From: Agrypnia vestita
Taxonomy: Eukaryota; Arthropoda; Insecta; Trichoptera; Phryganeidae
Length of the DNA stretch: 64,000 nt
Direction of reading: 5' to 3'
Assembly: GCA_016648135.1 (NCBI GenBank)
Contig: JADDOH010010959.1
Coordinates: 37,360-101,359 of the forward strand
Positions 1-9,660 of this stretch are shown one piece after another. Both the position numbers and the translations under genes were made by a program. The notes below the pieces were generated by a model. That model worked only from the letters and a program-made list of their open reading frames with translations. It was not told the DNA's origin and did not search any database. Numbering within the stretch: the first letter of the stretch is position 1; each line of letters begins with the position of its first letter.

Positions 1-295
1 TTATATCCACAATTAATTGATTAATGTTATATTTATGTAGTATTTTGTTTAATTTTTATATTATTTTATTCTCACTATATTGTCAGCTGCTCATCTCGGC
101 ACAGTTTCTTCCTAGTGAGATAAGCGGCTCCTTTTACTAAAACATATATCAAAATGAAAGTAAATAAATATAAAAAAATACATTTTTTATATTGATCAAA
201 TATTTGGCGAAGCCTTAACTACATTGAATGACTTTTTCAAATAACGATTTATTTTATTTTATTTTTTAACAAACAGACCGTCAACAGGTCATTAA

Positions 296-933
296 GGCGA
301 TCGTCTAGCAGAATGAGCAAATTTCACAATTTTTTCTCATATCTTCTCCTGCATTTTTTATCACATTTTTATAGGGAAATATCTCATTTTAAAGTTTATT
401 CATCAGGTTACATATATTTTAAATACAAATATCTTATTAAAATGTCACAAACTAAATTATATAATTGATTGATAAATTACCAAACCTTCGATGTTTTACA
501 AATGATGCAAATTGCTCCACTTTGTGGGCCTTTTATGAATGAACGGCCTGTTGAGATGTCTCTTTTATTCGATAATATTACAAAGTAAACGATTATCTTA
601 AATTTATTACAATTATAGCAAAATCTGTTAGTTTGTTTACTTGCAATTTGTATTTTAAAAAATACTGTTTTTTAAAAATATTTTATTTTTTTGTGGGTTT
701 TTTTCAACTTTTTTTACATGGTTGACTACTTTTTTACTTCAATAGTCAAAAGAATAGATATTATAATTTTATAATAAAAACAAAAAATTCAAAATCTTTG
801 TCGATTTTCCTGATTTTTATTTTAGATTAGATTACACAGCGCCTTGATTAAATAGCTAAAATCTGAAATCGATAATAATTTTTTGTTTTTTTTTGTATTT
901 GGTGAAATTTGCTCACTCTGCTAGGCGATCGCC
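296..933. mobile_element. TTAA-flanked foldback MITE, family A, copy 1
   Basis: Terminal inverted repeats begin GGCGATCG and are bounded by TTAA on both sides (292-295 and 934-937), a target duplication typical of the piggyBac superfamily. The terminal repeats continue inward through a shared stretch containing AGCAGAATGAGCAAATTTC. Two further copies lie at 15414-16441 and 33602-34697. No coding capacity is seen. Superfamily assignment rests on TTAA alone, because the termini do not start with the CCC usual in piggyBac. Confidence 0.75.
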
Positions 934-960
934 TTAATGACCCTAATAGAAAATAAAATG

Positions 961-1020
961 ATTATCCATTACCTATCATAGTAAACAAAGATTTGTTTAC
1001 TAGGATAGGTAATGGATAGT
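961..1020. repeat. Short palindrome beside a hammerhead-like motif
   Basis: Two arms of about 29 bases pair around one central base with very few mismatches. The right arm leads directly into the hammerhead-like motif at 1022-1085. In other inverted pairs of this window (32.8 kb, 59.3 kb) such a centre separates two opposed motifs. Here the left-hand motif is missing, and the TTAA MITE ends 23 bases upstream, so the left half was probably lost or displaced. Confidence 0.6.
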
Positions 1021-1021
1021 C

Positions 1022-1085
1022 AATTGTACGTCAGTCCTGATGAAGATACGGTGGTATCGAAACCGGTAGACGTAGAGTCATTATT
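1022..1085 (+). ncRNA. Hammerhead-ribozyme-like motif A
   Basis: CTGATGA lies at 1037-1043. Stem II is GATAC/GTATC (1045-1049 with 1054-1058), followed by GAAA at 1059-1062, the self-complementary CCGG at 1063-1066, TA, then GAC, which pairs with GTC just before the box. A further TAC/GTA pairing extends stem I across a bulge. One extra A sits between the CTGATGA box and stem II compared with canonical hammerheads. About 20 bases downstream is AAGTGGTTTATACAAAGTT, a tail shared with other copies. Penelope-like elements are known to carry such motifs. Cleavage activity is not shown by sequence. Confidence 0.65.
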
Positions 1086-1089
1086 TAAG

Positions 1090-1610
1090 TGGTTTATACA
1101 AAGTTATTTAATTAAAATATATAATTATGTCCAACCACAAAGTTAACGCTATAAACATCAAAAAAAAAATATCCACTACTTCTAAAATAATTTTTACGAG
1201 GGTTGATTTACTAAGAGTACTATCAAATGAAAATATTTACAGAGCCTTTATATTAAGAGTACCAAGGTCAACTTAGGCAGACTTAAAGTACCACTGTACC
1301 ATTTTTTACTAATTGCTGTAAAACTGCATTACCTGCGCTCGGAACGTCTTTCTGACGCGCCGTCATATTCATTAGTGTAATTTATCAATGGAATCGACTT
1401 TTTCAATAAATAACTATATTCTTAAATACTATAATAATAAGTCACATTCCCAGAACGGCTCAGGTCATGCCCCCCCACTTGACAATTGATTTCCTTGCCT
1501 TTTTTATTTTATGAATCAGTCAAATTAGCCAAACTGGTTTATACAAAGTTTGCGAATGTATTATTAAATAGGGTTGATCTCGGGTCAATATTAAGATTGA
1601 TTGCATTAGG
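1090..1610. other. Intergenic, no feature recognised
   Basis: AT-rich sequence following the hammerhead-like motif tail. It has no open frame above 60 codons and no repeat I can pair with another part of the window, apart from a weak echo of the GGTTTATACAAAGTT tail near 1538. Confidence 0.4.
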
Positions 1611-1615
1611 CGTCT

Positions 1616-2346
1616 GATACACATGCTTCTTTAGTGGCACGTGAGCATGCGCAGTATCGACTTTGACAGTGGCATGCTTATTAGTGGCATGTGTGTACGC
1701 ACATTGCTAGAAATGAGCATGCCACCTAGTGGCATGCTCAAAAATCAACCGCCAGTTGATTTATAAGCATGCCACTGTCATTCACCATAGAGAAGGGGTA
1801 TCTTTGGAGCATGTGTGAACAGACTTGCTTATTTATGAGCTTGCTTATGTCATTCGCGGGCTTCGCGGCTAGTATTATCAATGCGATCTTCTCAGTCGGG
1901 CGACAAATGAAACAAATATGGCGCGTTGGGGAGATGATAAAACATTACTTTTCGTGACTTATTATAGGAATTACGAATGTCTGTGGAATACTCGGTCACC
2001 GTTGTGTAAAAATAATATAGTGAGAAATAATGTTTACGAAACTTTATTAATAGGCAAACTAAAATCAAAAATGTGCGGATGGAAACTGGGGAACTTTTTT
2101 GATTTATTGGTTCACTTGAATTTTCTATTTCAGTTTGCAAAGTTTCCATTTTGAACAAGAGCGTCTCTATTCTATGACAAGAGCATGCCACTAATAAGCA
2201 TGTGTGTTTGATTGTTAGCTTTGGGCATGCTTATTTATGAGCATGCCACTAATAATCATGCCAGTAATGAGCAAGTGTGTACAGTTGTTAGGGCATGCTT
2301 ATTAGTGGCATGCTCATTAGCATGCCAGTAAAGAAGCATGTGTATC
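1616..2346. mobile_element. Inverted-repeat element packed with GCATGC motifs
   Basis: The ends match as inverted repeats beginning GATACACATGCTTCTTTA, with one mismatch over about 24 bases. Inside both ends, short direct and inverted copies of GCATGCCACTA and related words (GTGGCATGC, GAGCATGCC) recur more than ten times, at 1620-1780 and 2180-2345, flanking a unique core of about 400 bases. Open frames in the core (about 62-99 codons, both strands) look fortuitous. Subterminal arrays of this kind resemble transposase-binding arrays in some DNA transposons. The superfamily is undetermined, and no clear target duplication is visible. Confidence 0.65.
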
Positions 2347-2349
2347 TGT

Positions 2350-3090
2350 ACCTTTATGGTGTGTGTCAACCACTTCTTGACACTCGATTGCTATGATGAT
2401 TTAGGTTCAGCTCGCTATGTACATACATTGTGGTCTTCACAATTATCATTACGAGGTCATCATTCGTTTTCGTCCGCTTTACGAAAAAATATTTGAATCA
2501 ATATTCGTCGTGCTGACAGAGCGATGTTCGTTGATTGTGGCGATGTTTTGCCGCCCGTCACGATGCGACAGGCTGTTTGGATATACAATTCGCGGTCGTT
2601 ATTTTTGCAACTTTTCACGAAAATTGTAGATGACCGCGTCATGTTGGAAATAAATCAATGACACAGCGCTGCGAGATGTTCTCTCCGTCCTGTGAGTCTG
2701 CGGGTATTTTAGCTCACGGCATCCGGAATTTGCTTATATTGTGTATTTCTGCTCGGGTGCATATTGCGGGGTTATCTTTTGAATAAATTTCGGAGTACAA
2801 TTTCATAAGCTGTTGTTTGGTATTAATTAGTATATCTTCACAATCAAGTTATGCAGTTTCATTAAGAAGTTTCACCACCCAGCGAGAAATTTTTACCTAC
2901 AAATTGGGTGATATTTTACAACGAAGTGATTAATTGTTTTTATATTTTTTATTGGAACTTATTTATGGTACATAGTAAACTACTATTTTATTAGAAAATG
3001 TTCGTAAAAAAATAAATAAAATGACCGCCTTAGGTCTATTTCCTTAGAACTCCTCCTCCGCAATCACTTACTTATTTAGAAATTAAATAT
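2350..3090. other. Intergenic, no feature recognised
   Basis: Two overlapping frames of 60-70 codons on opposite strands at 2417-2642 show no recognisable protein. The rest is AT-rich with no repeat structure that I can support. Confidence 0.35.
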
Positions 3091-3092
3091 CT

Positions 3093-3096
<4 letters not shown>

Positions 3097-3135
<39 letters not shown>

Positions 3136-3140
3136 ATATA

Positions 3141-3172
<32 letters not shown>
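3097..3172. repeat. (AT)n microsatellite at the PLE 3' end
   Basis: Nearly pure TA dinucleotides with a small interruption. It abuts the 3' end of the Penelope-like fragment that reads leftward from 3761, so it may be the element's tail or its target. Confidence 0.85.
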
Positions 3173-3261
3173 GTGTAATATTAAGATTTTCGCGGGTAAA
3201 AGATGAAGGAATATTTTCTAGGATAACCCGCGTATTGTAGTCTTGAGAAAGACTGTTATAT

Positions 3262-3312
3262 TGTACCCAACGTTTCGGACAGATAGCACTGGCCATTTTC
3301 AAAGGGATTTTT
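3262..3312 (-). ncRNA. Eroded hammerhead-like motif at the PLE 3' end
   Basis: On the minus strand the order is CCC, a degraded box (TTTGAAAATG), a spacer, CCGAAACGTT and GGG. The CCC and GGG flanks can pair as stem I, and GAAA with the self-complementary ACGT centre is retained. The CTGANGA box is lost. The motif lies about 90 bases downstream of the PLE stop codon, in the same orientation. Further down, CGCGGGT (3191-3197) and ACCCGCG (3226-3232) form a hairpin. A related unit is at 41640-41840. Confidence 0.45.
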
Positions 3313-3401
3313 CGCCTTGTATTTCGAGTTCTGTTTTGAATTGATGGCAAGCACACCCGTTCACTCCAGAAGTCGAGATACAAGTGAAGCCTAATGCGAG
3401 G

Positions 3402-3761
3402 CTAATTGCTGAATTTACTTTGTGACCTGGTAATTCTTCTATTATTGTTGGAAATTCCGTTATTGTTAGTTATATTAATATGTTCATTTATTGCGTCTGT
3501 ACTTGGAATCGGGTTATTAGGGGCTGATTTTGAAAAGATTTTGCAGTCGTTAAGAATGGATTTCCAAGTATAAGGAATTCGGATCGCGTCGTCGCGGCAA
3601 TTCGTGTTATTTTTATTTTTATGTATTTCTATTACTTCCCTGTATATTCTGCATGTTTCATTATTAATATTTGCGACGGTTGAGGCATTATTAAAATCTA
3701 TTTTATGTCCTTCCGTATTTTTATTATTGCTTTTTTGTTTATTTATTTTTAATACTGTTTG
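3402..3761 (-). pseudogene. Penelope-like element, C-terminal endonuclease region
   Basis: Open frame of about 119 codons on the minus strand without its own start, ending in a stop at 3402-3404. It contains EGHKIDFNNASTVANI, then ETCRIYREVIEIHK and RDDAIRIPYTWKSIL. This resembles the region after the GIY-YIG motif in Penelope-like retroelements, where a histidine-containing GH.IDF segment precedes the conserved glutamate (the E in REVIEI). The reverse transcriptase and the GIY-YIG pair itself are absent; an in-frame stop at 3762-3764 closes the frame upstream. The product would have been part of the reverse transcriptase/nuclease that inserts the element by target priming. An eroded hammerhead motif and an (AT)n tract follow downstream. 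I infer a 5'-truncated or decayed PLE copy. Confidence 0.7.
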
Positions 3762-3904
3762 TTAGAACTTCTCGCAAAAAGGATTTGGTTATTTATAATG
3801 TTGATCAATCAATAAGTAGTAGTTTTATAGAAAGTTTTTATTTTTATTTATATAACTTATTTATGTTTTAAAAAACGTCAACGTTGATAAACAAAATACA
3901 AGTA

Positions 3905-3981
3905 GCTCCCCGTATGATTCGACCTACGCTTCCGGAGAATCTGATTTCTAGTCCGGCGCCTTAACCGCTGCGCCGCGGTTG
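3905..3981 (-). repeat. tRNA-Ser(AGA)-like sequence, pseudogene or SINE head
   Basis: The minus strand contains GCAGCGGTTAAGGCGCCGGA, then ACTAGAAATC (an anticodon loop with AGA), then a T-arm-like GTAGGTCGAATCATAC with one base missing from the loop. This matches the layout of tRNA-Ser(AGA), but the acceptor ends do not pair. It is therefore a tRNA pseudogene or the tRNA-derived head of a SINE, not a working tRNA. Confidence 0.55.
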
Positions 3982-4396
3982 GTGACGCGACAAGTACTTT
4001 TTGAAAGTATTAAAGTACATACATATAAATTTAACGCTAGTAGTATTGAAAATGAATATAAAATATGTTGCAAAATAAATAATTAACAGATTTCAGTCAT
4101 ATTTTCATTACGCCCATAGTTGTATAGAAAGCGGTTAACACGTGCAAATGTCGCCCGCCAGAAGAACCGACACCTTCGTCCGCTGCACTTCCCTCGCGCT
4201 CGTCGCGCGCCGCAAGCCGCAAGTTGCCGGAGCGAGTGGGCGGCAAGCCGATACTTTCCAAGAAGCGGTGCGCCTGTGCGGTTTTCTTCCCGATTTAGAA
4301 ATTCTTCCACATTTTTATGGAGGCGCTGTTATTTTTACGGCACACGTTGCCGGGCCGAATTCCAAGTAGTTATCAATAATATTCCACGGAGGCCAA

Positions 4397-4891
4397 TTAT
4401 TTTGGTTCCGCGCGATCAACGATGCCATTGTTTCCGTTTTTATCGGCGGTGATTCGTGACAGTCTCGCCTCCTGGTGGTCATTTTTCAAACCGAGGATGA
4501 AAGCGTCGACTGTTATCTCCAGACCGAAAAGACGCAAAACGCAACAGTCAGTTTTCTTTGTAGTTCGGTCGGTATCGATGTCAATGCCGGGTATAGGTCC
4601 GCTGTCGGTGCTAATAAGCGGCGAAGTGAAATTGCTGCTTGAAAGGTTAATAATAGCAGTTTCCTGCCGGGAGCCGCGTGATGTGATCTCACCTGGTGTT
4701 GTTATGCGGCGCGAGTCTGCCGAGCCTGGCCGCTTCCTATGACCGAAGCCGGTGGACTTGTACGGCTTGGCTTTGCCCAAATTGATGGCTACCCGTCGGG
4801 AGCTGTGTCCGGTAGTTAATACCGGGATAGTATCGCCGTTCGTAGGAACCATAAACAGCTGACATTTATATTCTACATTATATCCGGACAT
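4397..4891 (-). CDS. Unrecognised GC-rich open frame, 164 codons
   Basis: An ATG-initiated frame with a stop upstream, lying in a conspicuously GC-rich block (about 4130-4860) inside AT-rich surroundings. The predicted protein has a basic middle (around residues 50-75), a Ser/Thr-rich stretch around residues 80-105, and a C-terminal part with KKTDCCVLRLFGLEI and LKNDHQEARLSRITADKNGN. I recognise no domain, signal peptide or transmembrane segment. Frames overlap it on the plus strand (4120-4452 and 4422-4742), so openness alone is weak evidence. It could be a single exon, a promoter-proximal GC-rich block, or chance. No neighbour helps assign a role. Confidence 0.25.
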   Translation of the reverse strand: MSGYNVEYKCQLFMVPTNGDTIPVLTTGHSSRRVAINLGKAKPYKSTGFGHRKRPGSADSRRITTPGEITSRGSRQETAIINLSSSNFTSPLISTDSGPIPGIDIDTDRTTKKTDCCVLRLFGLEITVDAFILGLKNDHQEARLSRITADKNGNNGIVDRAEPK

Positions 4892-4904
4892 TCTTTGTGC
4901 GAGT

Positions 4905-6060
4905 TAAATTTGCCGACGGAAACTTTTTCGTACAATTATTATTATTGAGTATGGCCATAAGGTGTACGACGACAAATATGTTTCTTCCGAAGAGTACGGC
5001 CGTAAATATATGAATTTAGTCGTAACACTGCCATCAGAGTGACATAAGATAGCTTTTGAAATAAAATAGTCATATTTAAAATAGCCAAACTCATTTTTCC
5101 GTGCAGGTTTTACTGACACAAACTTACTTATAGATTAAAAATTCATTCTTATAAAATAAGAATCACTCTATTCATTATTATCTTCATCGTCCTTTCGAGC
5201 CATCTTGAATCATGCACGCCTCCAGGAAACGCATTCGCTCCAGTCTATTTGCTGTAATCCCCATCCAGCTTCTAAAGCCTGAGACTGTGGCTTCTGTGAT
5301 GCATTTAAACATGATCCATAACATAATTATTACTATTCAAACACCTTAAGTGTTCCTTAACTATAACTTCAAAATTTTTACACGTTTTCCCTATATAAAA
5401 ATAATCACAATCATTACAAATCAAAATATAAACGCCCGATTTTAAAAAAAATTATACTTATCTTTATTATTTAATATGTATTTTTTAAATTTATTATTAG
5501 TATAAAAAGCTGGTTGAATAAAATTTGAGATATTTTTAACTATTGAATTAGAAATTTCATTTTTTATAAATATAATTTTCCCTCAATGTTTATCAGAATC
5601 AAAAATTGAAGGGTAAACAAAACATTAAAAAAAAGTGCTCCCACTAAGTTGGAATCTCATTTTTATAATTAAATATTTGAAATTGTATTTCTTTTTGTGT
5701 TAGGCATCTGTAATTAACGAGGTAACGGATCGCTGTCGGGAATTACAATCTCTCACAGGTGTTTAGGAATTTTTCCACGCTCGATTACTATTGTGAGCAG
5801 CCCATTCCCATCGAGCAGCAAAATGGTCATCATTACCTGGCTCGGCGCATCGTCTCCAGCGGCAATCAGCGGCACGCGAACTCAAAACAAGGCATGCTCA
5901 ATTTTTGCCCCATATAAATCCCTCCAAGTGAGAGTGTAGTGAATATTATTAATTGATTCAAGTTCAATTTACTTTAAATTAAAAATGAGTGTAGCGAATG
6001 CCGGTAGCGGGCAAAACTGGGCTAACTTCATATAAGCATATTTTCTCATAATAACATTTG
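4905..6060. other. Intergenic, no clear feature
   Basis: AT-rich. A minus-strand frame at 4904-5119 (71 codons) has no recognisable content. Short clusters of codon-like sequence near 5190-5310 suggest an old retroelement scrap, but no motif can be named. Confidence 0.3.
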
Positions 6061-6160
6061 AAAACATATTTGGATGAAAATAAATATAAAATAAAGTCGT
6101 CACCGAGACTCGAACCTGGAACAAGCTCCGGGTGTCGCCAAAATTCACCTACATACGTTT
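6061..6160 (-). repeat. SINE-like fragment with a B-box
   Basis: The minus strand reads GGTTCGAGTCTCGGTGAC at about 6102-6119, a good match to the internal B-box of RNA polymerase III promoters. It is followed by an AT-rich tail. Upstream is ACACCCGGAGCTTG. No convincing A-box is seen, so this is a truncated tRNA-derived SINE. Confidence 0.4.
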
Positions 6161-6249
6161 TCGTAAGACACGTGTTTTTCACGTTGAAGCGACCAATGTT
6201 TCTGAAAAATCTTTGATTTGAATGCGCTAGATATTTTTTCACAGAAACT

Positions 6250-7140
6250 ATGGTCTAAAAAATCTTAAATTCACAAGGAAAATATTTTCATTAATATTAA
6301 TTGACATTTTAAAGGAAGATATAAAAGTCACTTTCCAAAAATTCCGAACTCGGTGTAATATTTTCCTTACGGACAGATGTTTTCTGTATATCTCTCTGTG
6401 TGATTCAACTTATTTGGTATGAAAAATTGCAATGAACTGTGCGTTAAAACTTCAAATTAACAATAAAAATGTGGTTCCATTTAAAATATATAATTTCACG
6501 ACAAACGCCGTCGCAGTCGTTAAATAACCGCGAAATAATTCGTAGTTGTAGGTAAGTTGTAAGGTCCGAAACTAGTAGGTAAATATTTTTAAAACGAATT
6601 TGGAGTTTTTATTTAGGTGATGCCTATTATGTGCGGGCAATGTCTAGCGATGATGTTATCCCATATCTGGTCGGATGGGCTGAGAGTAAACTTTCGATTC
6701 GTTCGGTTGAGTATCCGGTAGCTATGATCAAATATAGTTGTCTAACGGTTTTGGGAATTTCGTATTTGGTAGAAATATAAAATGTCAAATAGCCGCTGAC
6801 AGAAATAAATTTAGAAAAATACTTAAATATAAAATACTATAAATAATTGACGTTGTCGAGTCCGATTGCTGTTGAGTCACGACAATTTATTACCGTTTTC
6901 TTAGCGAATTATGCAAAGCTCGATGAAAAGTAATTGATCCTTGACTTCAGACCGCTGGCAGACAATAATAGTCTGAGTCATCCGTGAATGTTTTGCAATC
7001 ATTGTCTATTATTACTCTCGGCTCGACTTATTATTATTACCTTTTTGAGTCATAAAAGTTTTTTTTCTATTTAAGCCTCGTTTGCTCTACAACGCTTTGT
7101 TTGCAATTTATTCGGTTCTAGTTGTTTCTTTATTTGAAAA
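6250..7140. other. Intergenic, no feature recognised
   Basis: No open frame over 60 codons and no repeat I can pair with other parts of the window. Confidence 0.35.
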
Positions 7141-7164
7141 AGATTTCTTTTTATTTATTATGTA

Positions 7165-7240
7165 CAACGGTACTCTATGTGCTGTCGGGAATTTGAACCA
7201 AACGGAGATCAAGTCCAGTGAGCCATAACTGCTGAATATG
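7165..7240 (-). repeat. tRNA-derived SINE fragment with A- and B-boxes
   Basis: The minus strand has TATGGCTCACTGGAC (A-box-like), then about 20 bases later GGTTCAAATTCCCGAC (B-box-like), in the order and spacing of a tRNA gene. It then runs into an AT-rich tail. Stems of a functional tRNA are not evident. Confidence 0.45.
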
Positions 7241-7249
7241 TCAGTGAAA

Positions 7250-9100
7250 CTTGTAAATAGTAATAGAAAAAAATGGATAAAGCGCCGGAATGAAGTGTAC
7301 GTAGGAACACTACGAATGTTATAATTTTAAAGCCGATTAAGCTTAATAGATTAATTAAGAAATGTTTACCGCGCTACGAACTTTGAACGAATGAATGACT
7401 AATTAAAAAATTAAACAGATCCTTTGGAAGAAGCCAAAGATGTGATGCGGTTTACCCCACCTTTTAACAAACGGGGGGATAGTGTATGCGTTTTTAGAAA
7501 AAAATCATTTTTTCCACTTCATAGAGCCGAAATATCAGAATACTCAGCGCCATGAATTAATAACTCGAGAGTTACCCTTAATATCCTATTTGAAGTTGAT
7601 AGAATAAATTTCTACTTCATACTTCTGGGTTCGTCTATAGTTACGCTATTATGACTCTTGGTGAAGCAATTTACGGTTAATGCGATCTGGTAGTTCATCT
7701 ATCATAACGATCTAAACGCTTAAAGTTTTTTTAAAGCAAAATTATCGTTCACGATGACGACGGCGGTGTCTCCGGCATTCCGACGAGCAGCTACTGAGGG
7801 GTCATCCTCGCTTACTCACTAACACGAAGGAATCGCGAGATCACAAATGAATAAGTTAAGTCGGGTTTTAATTTAAATCCAAAATGTGTTACCGCTTCAA
7901 ATCTTAAATTACCGAAGTGATTGATGCAAAGGGAACATAACGGCCAGCATATAAGATGGCCCAGCGCACGAAGAGTTCTCGGTAATACTCGGTCGCAAAC
8001 GAATGTCGTATTTGGAATCACCTCGAATGAGTCGTACGTGTAATACGAATAAAGCCGATCATTTTTATCGTTGAAATGTTCGCCGTCAATTTATTCTGAT
8101 GACTGAACTATTATTATTATATCTGATACGGGTTCTAGTTCTAATATGTCGCGTTACATTTTAGGATTTGTTAATATCCATTCTAATCAACTACAACGCA
8201 TACATCGAGATACACCAATGTTTGAATACAATGTCGTCGTAGGTGTTGAGTGAGTAAAGGTTATTCAAAATTTTCATCTACATACTAATTTTTAATTTAT
8301 TTATATTGGCAAACACTACCTACACCATCCGTTATTAAATTATTTGATCGATATCTCGTAATTAAATTTACGTTATTACACTTGAGTCCTCTAAAAATGA
8401 ATTATTTGCAGCCACAGCACTCGCGGCTGTGGAAATGCGCTATGAAATGTCGAAATTGGAACGTCGTTGCGAGCGGGCTGCGCGCGGGTCGCGTGACTCC
8501 CCCCTCCCCCCACCTCGCGGAGTGCCGTCGCATGAGTCACTGCGACCACCGCCTTTCCAAATCCTACGGTACTCCGCGTTTAATGCGCGCGGCTTGCCCG
8601 ACAGCGTACCTTCTCGAATTTGTCCGTCCGTTTCTTCGCAACTCGATGTCCGCCGCTAACATCGCGAGAATTCGGTATCTCGGAAAACGATTAAATGGAT
8701 ACAATATTATACTGTGTAATGACTTTACTTTACCCCGTGTGTTTATTCAAAAAACGCCGTAACTAGGCCTGCCGATCGCGTTCGGTACCCTGTCCAGCGT
8801 CGGCTGTCGCTAACTGGTAGTTAAAATTGGAAACGTTCGTTTCGATTTGCAATAATATAAATTATTGAGAAACAAGATACTTTTATACTTTGATACGTTT
8901 GGCACATACTGAATGGGTTGTATCGAATGCCATTACATACTTTTTAAAAAGTAATATCTTGTCCCATTTTTTTGTATACGGACGAGTGCACGAGCGGTTA
9001 CCGACATAAGTTCAGCGAAGCGGTTAATCATTTTTTTGGGGGACATTACTGCCTGTCGTCTTTTATGTTAGCGGTACATTAGTATACGGCTTTGGAATTA
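7250..9100. other. Intergenic with a GC-rich block at 8400-8660
   Basis: Mostly anonymous. The block at about 8400-8660 is GC- and CpG-rich with overlapping open frames on one strand (126 and 76 codons) that show no known domain. It could be a promoter or first-exon region, or a decayed GC-rich element. Confidence 0.3.
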
Positions 9101-9660
9101 TTATTATTATTTTTTTTTTTAATGTACCTATTTATTAATTATTTATTTATTGTTTATTTACATTAAGATTAGTTGATACAAGATACTAATAACTGCCACA
9201 CTAGGTAAAAACCTGTTCTGTGGCAGTTATTCTCATATGGTATTTATTTAGTGGATAAAAATGACAATTTGAAGAATCTTAATCTAAAAGAAAATAAAAA
9301 GAAAAAATATACATATAAAATCAAGATAAAAATTTAATGTAAATCATAGGAATAAATCTAAGAGAAAAGAAAAGAAAATACACATATAAAATTAAGATAA
9401 AAATTTAAGTACAAAAATAAATATTATATTATAGTATACTATAAATTATATAAATATTTTTTGCCAATTCAGAGGTCAAGGGCGGATCACTTCCTCAGCA
9501 TACCTTCTACCTGATATTTTTATAAACTTATTGATACGATGTTTAAAAGGTTTGTGTACAGTTATTTCTTTAGTTTCATTGGGTAACTTATTGAAGACAA
9601 GCGGGGCAGTGAAATTATATTGTCTTTGCCCAAATCACCCCTTATCACTGCATTCTTCGA
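9101..9660 (-). mobile_element. CR1-like LINE 3' end
   Basis: On the minus strand a C-terminal coding scrap (9476-9634) is followed by 3' untranslated sequence, a hairpin with arms ATAACTGCCACA and TGTGGCAGTTAT (9189-9233) and an A-rich tail ending near 9110. A comparable hairpin-plus-TAAA tail ends the LINE at 36405-37066, indicating related families. Confidence 0.65.
9476..9634 (-). pseudogene. LINE reverse transcriptase C-terminus
   Basis: Open frame without a start, reading FGQRQYNFTAPLVFNKLP, then basic and Phe/Lys-rich sequence (KPFKHRINKFI) to a stop at 9476-9478. This is the usual C-terminal pattern of CR1/Jockey-type LINE ORF2, after the reverse transcriptase domain. It parallels FGQRFFFFCAPRIYNNLP at 36.4 kb. 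The catalytic domain is missing, and an in-frame stop lies just upstream at 9635-9637. Confidence 0.6.

Noticed and set aside
4120..4742. Plus-strand frames of 75-110 codons over the GC-rich block
   Set aside because: They overlap the longer minus frame and show no domain; at most one strand can be coding.
8382..8762. 126-codon plus frame in a GC-rich patch
   Set aside because: No recognisable domain; a second frame overlaps it. Noted only as a compositional patch.
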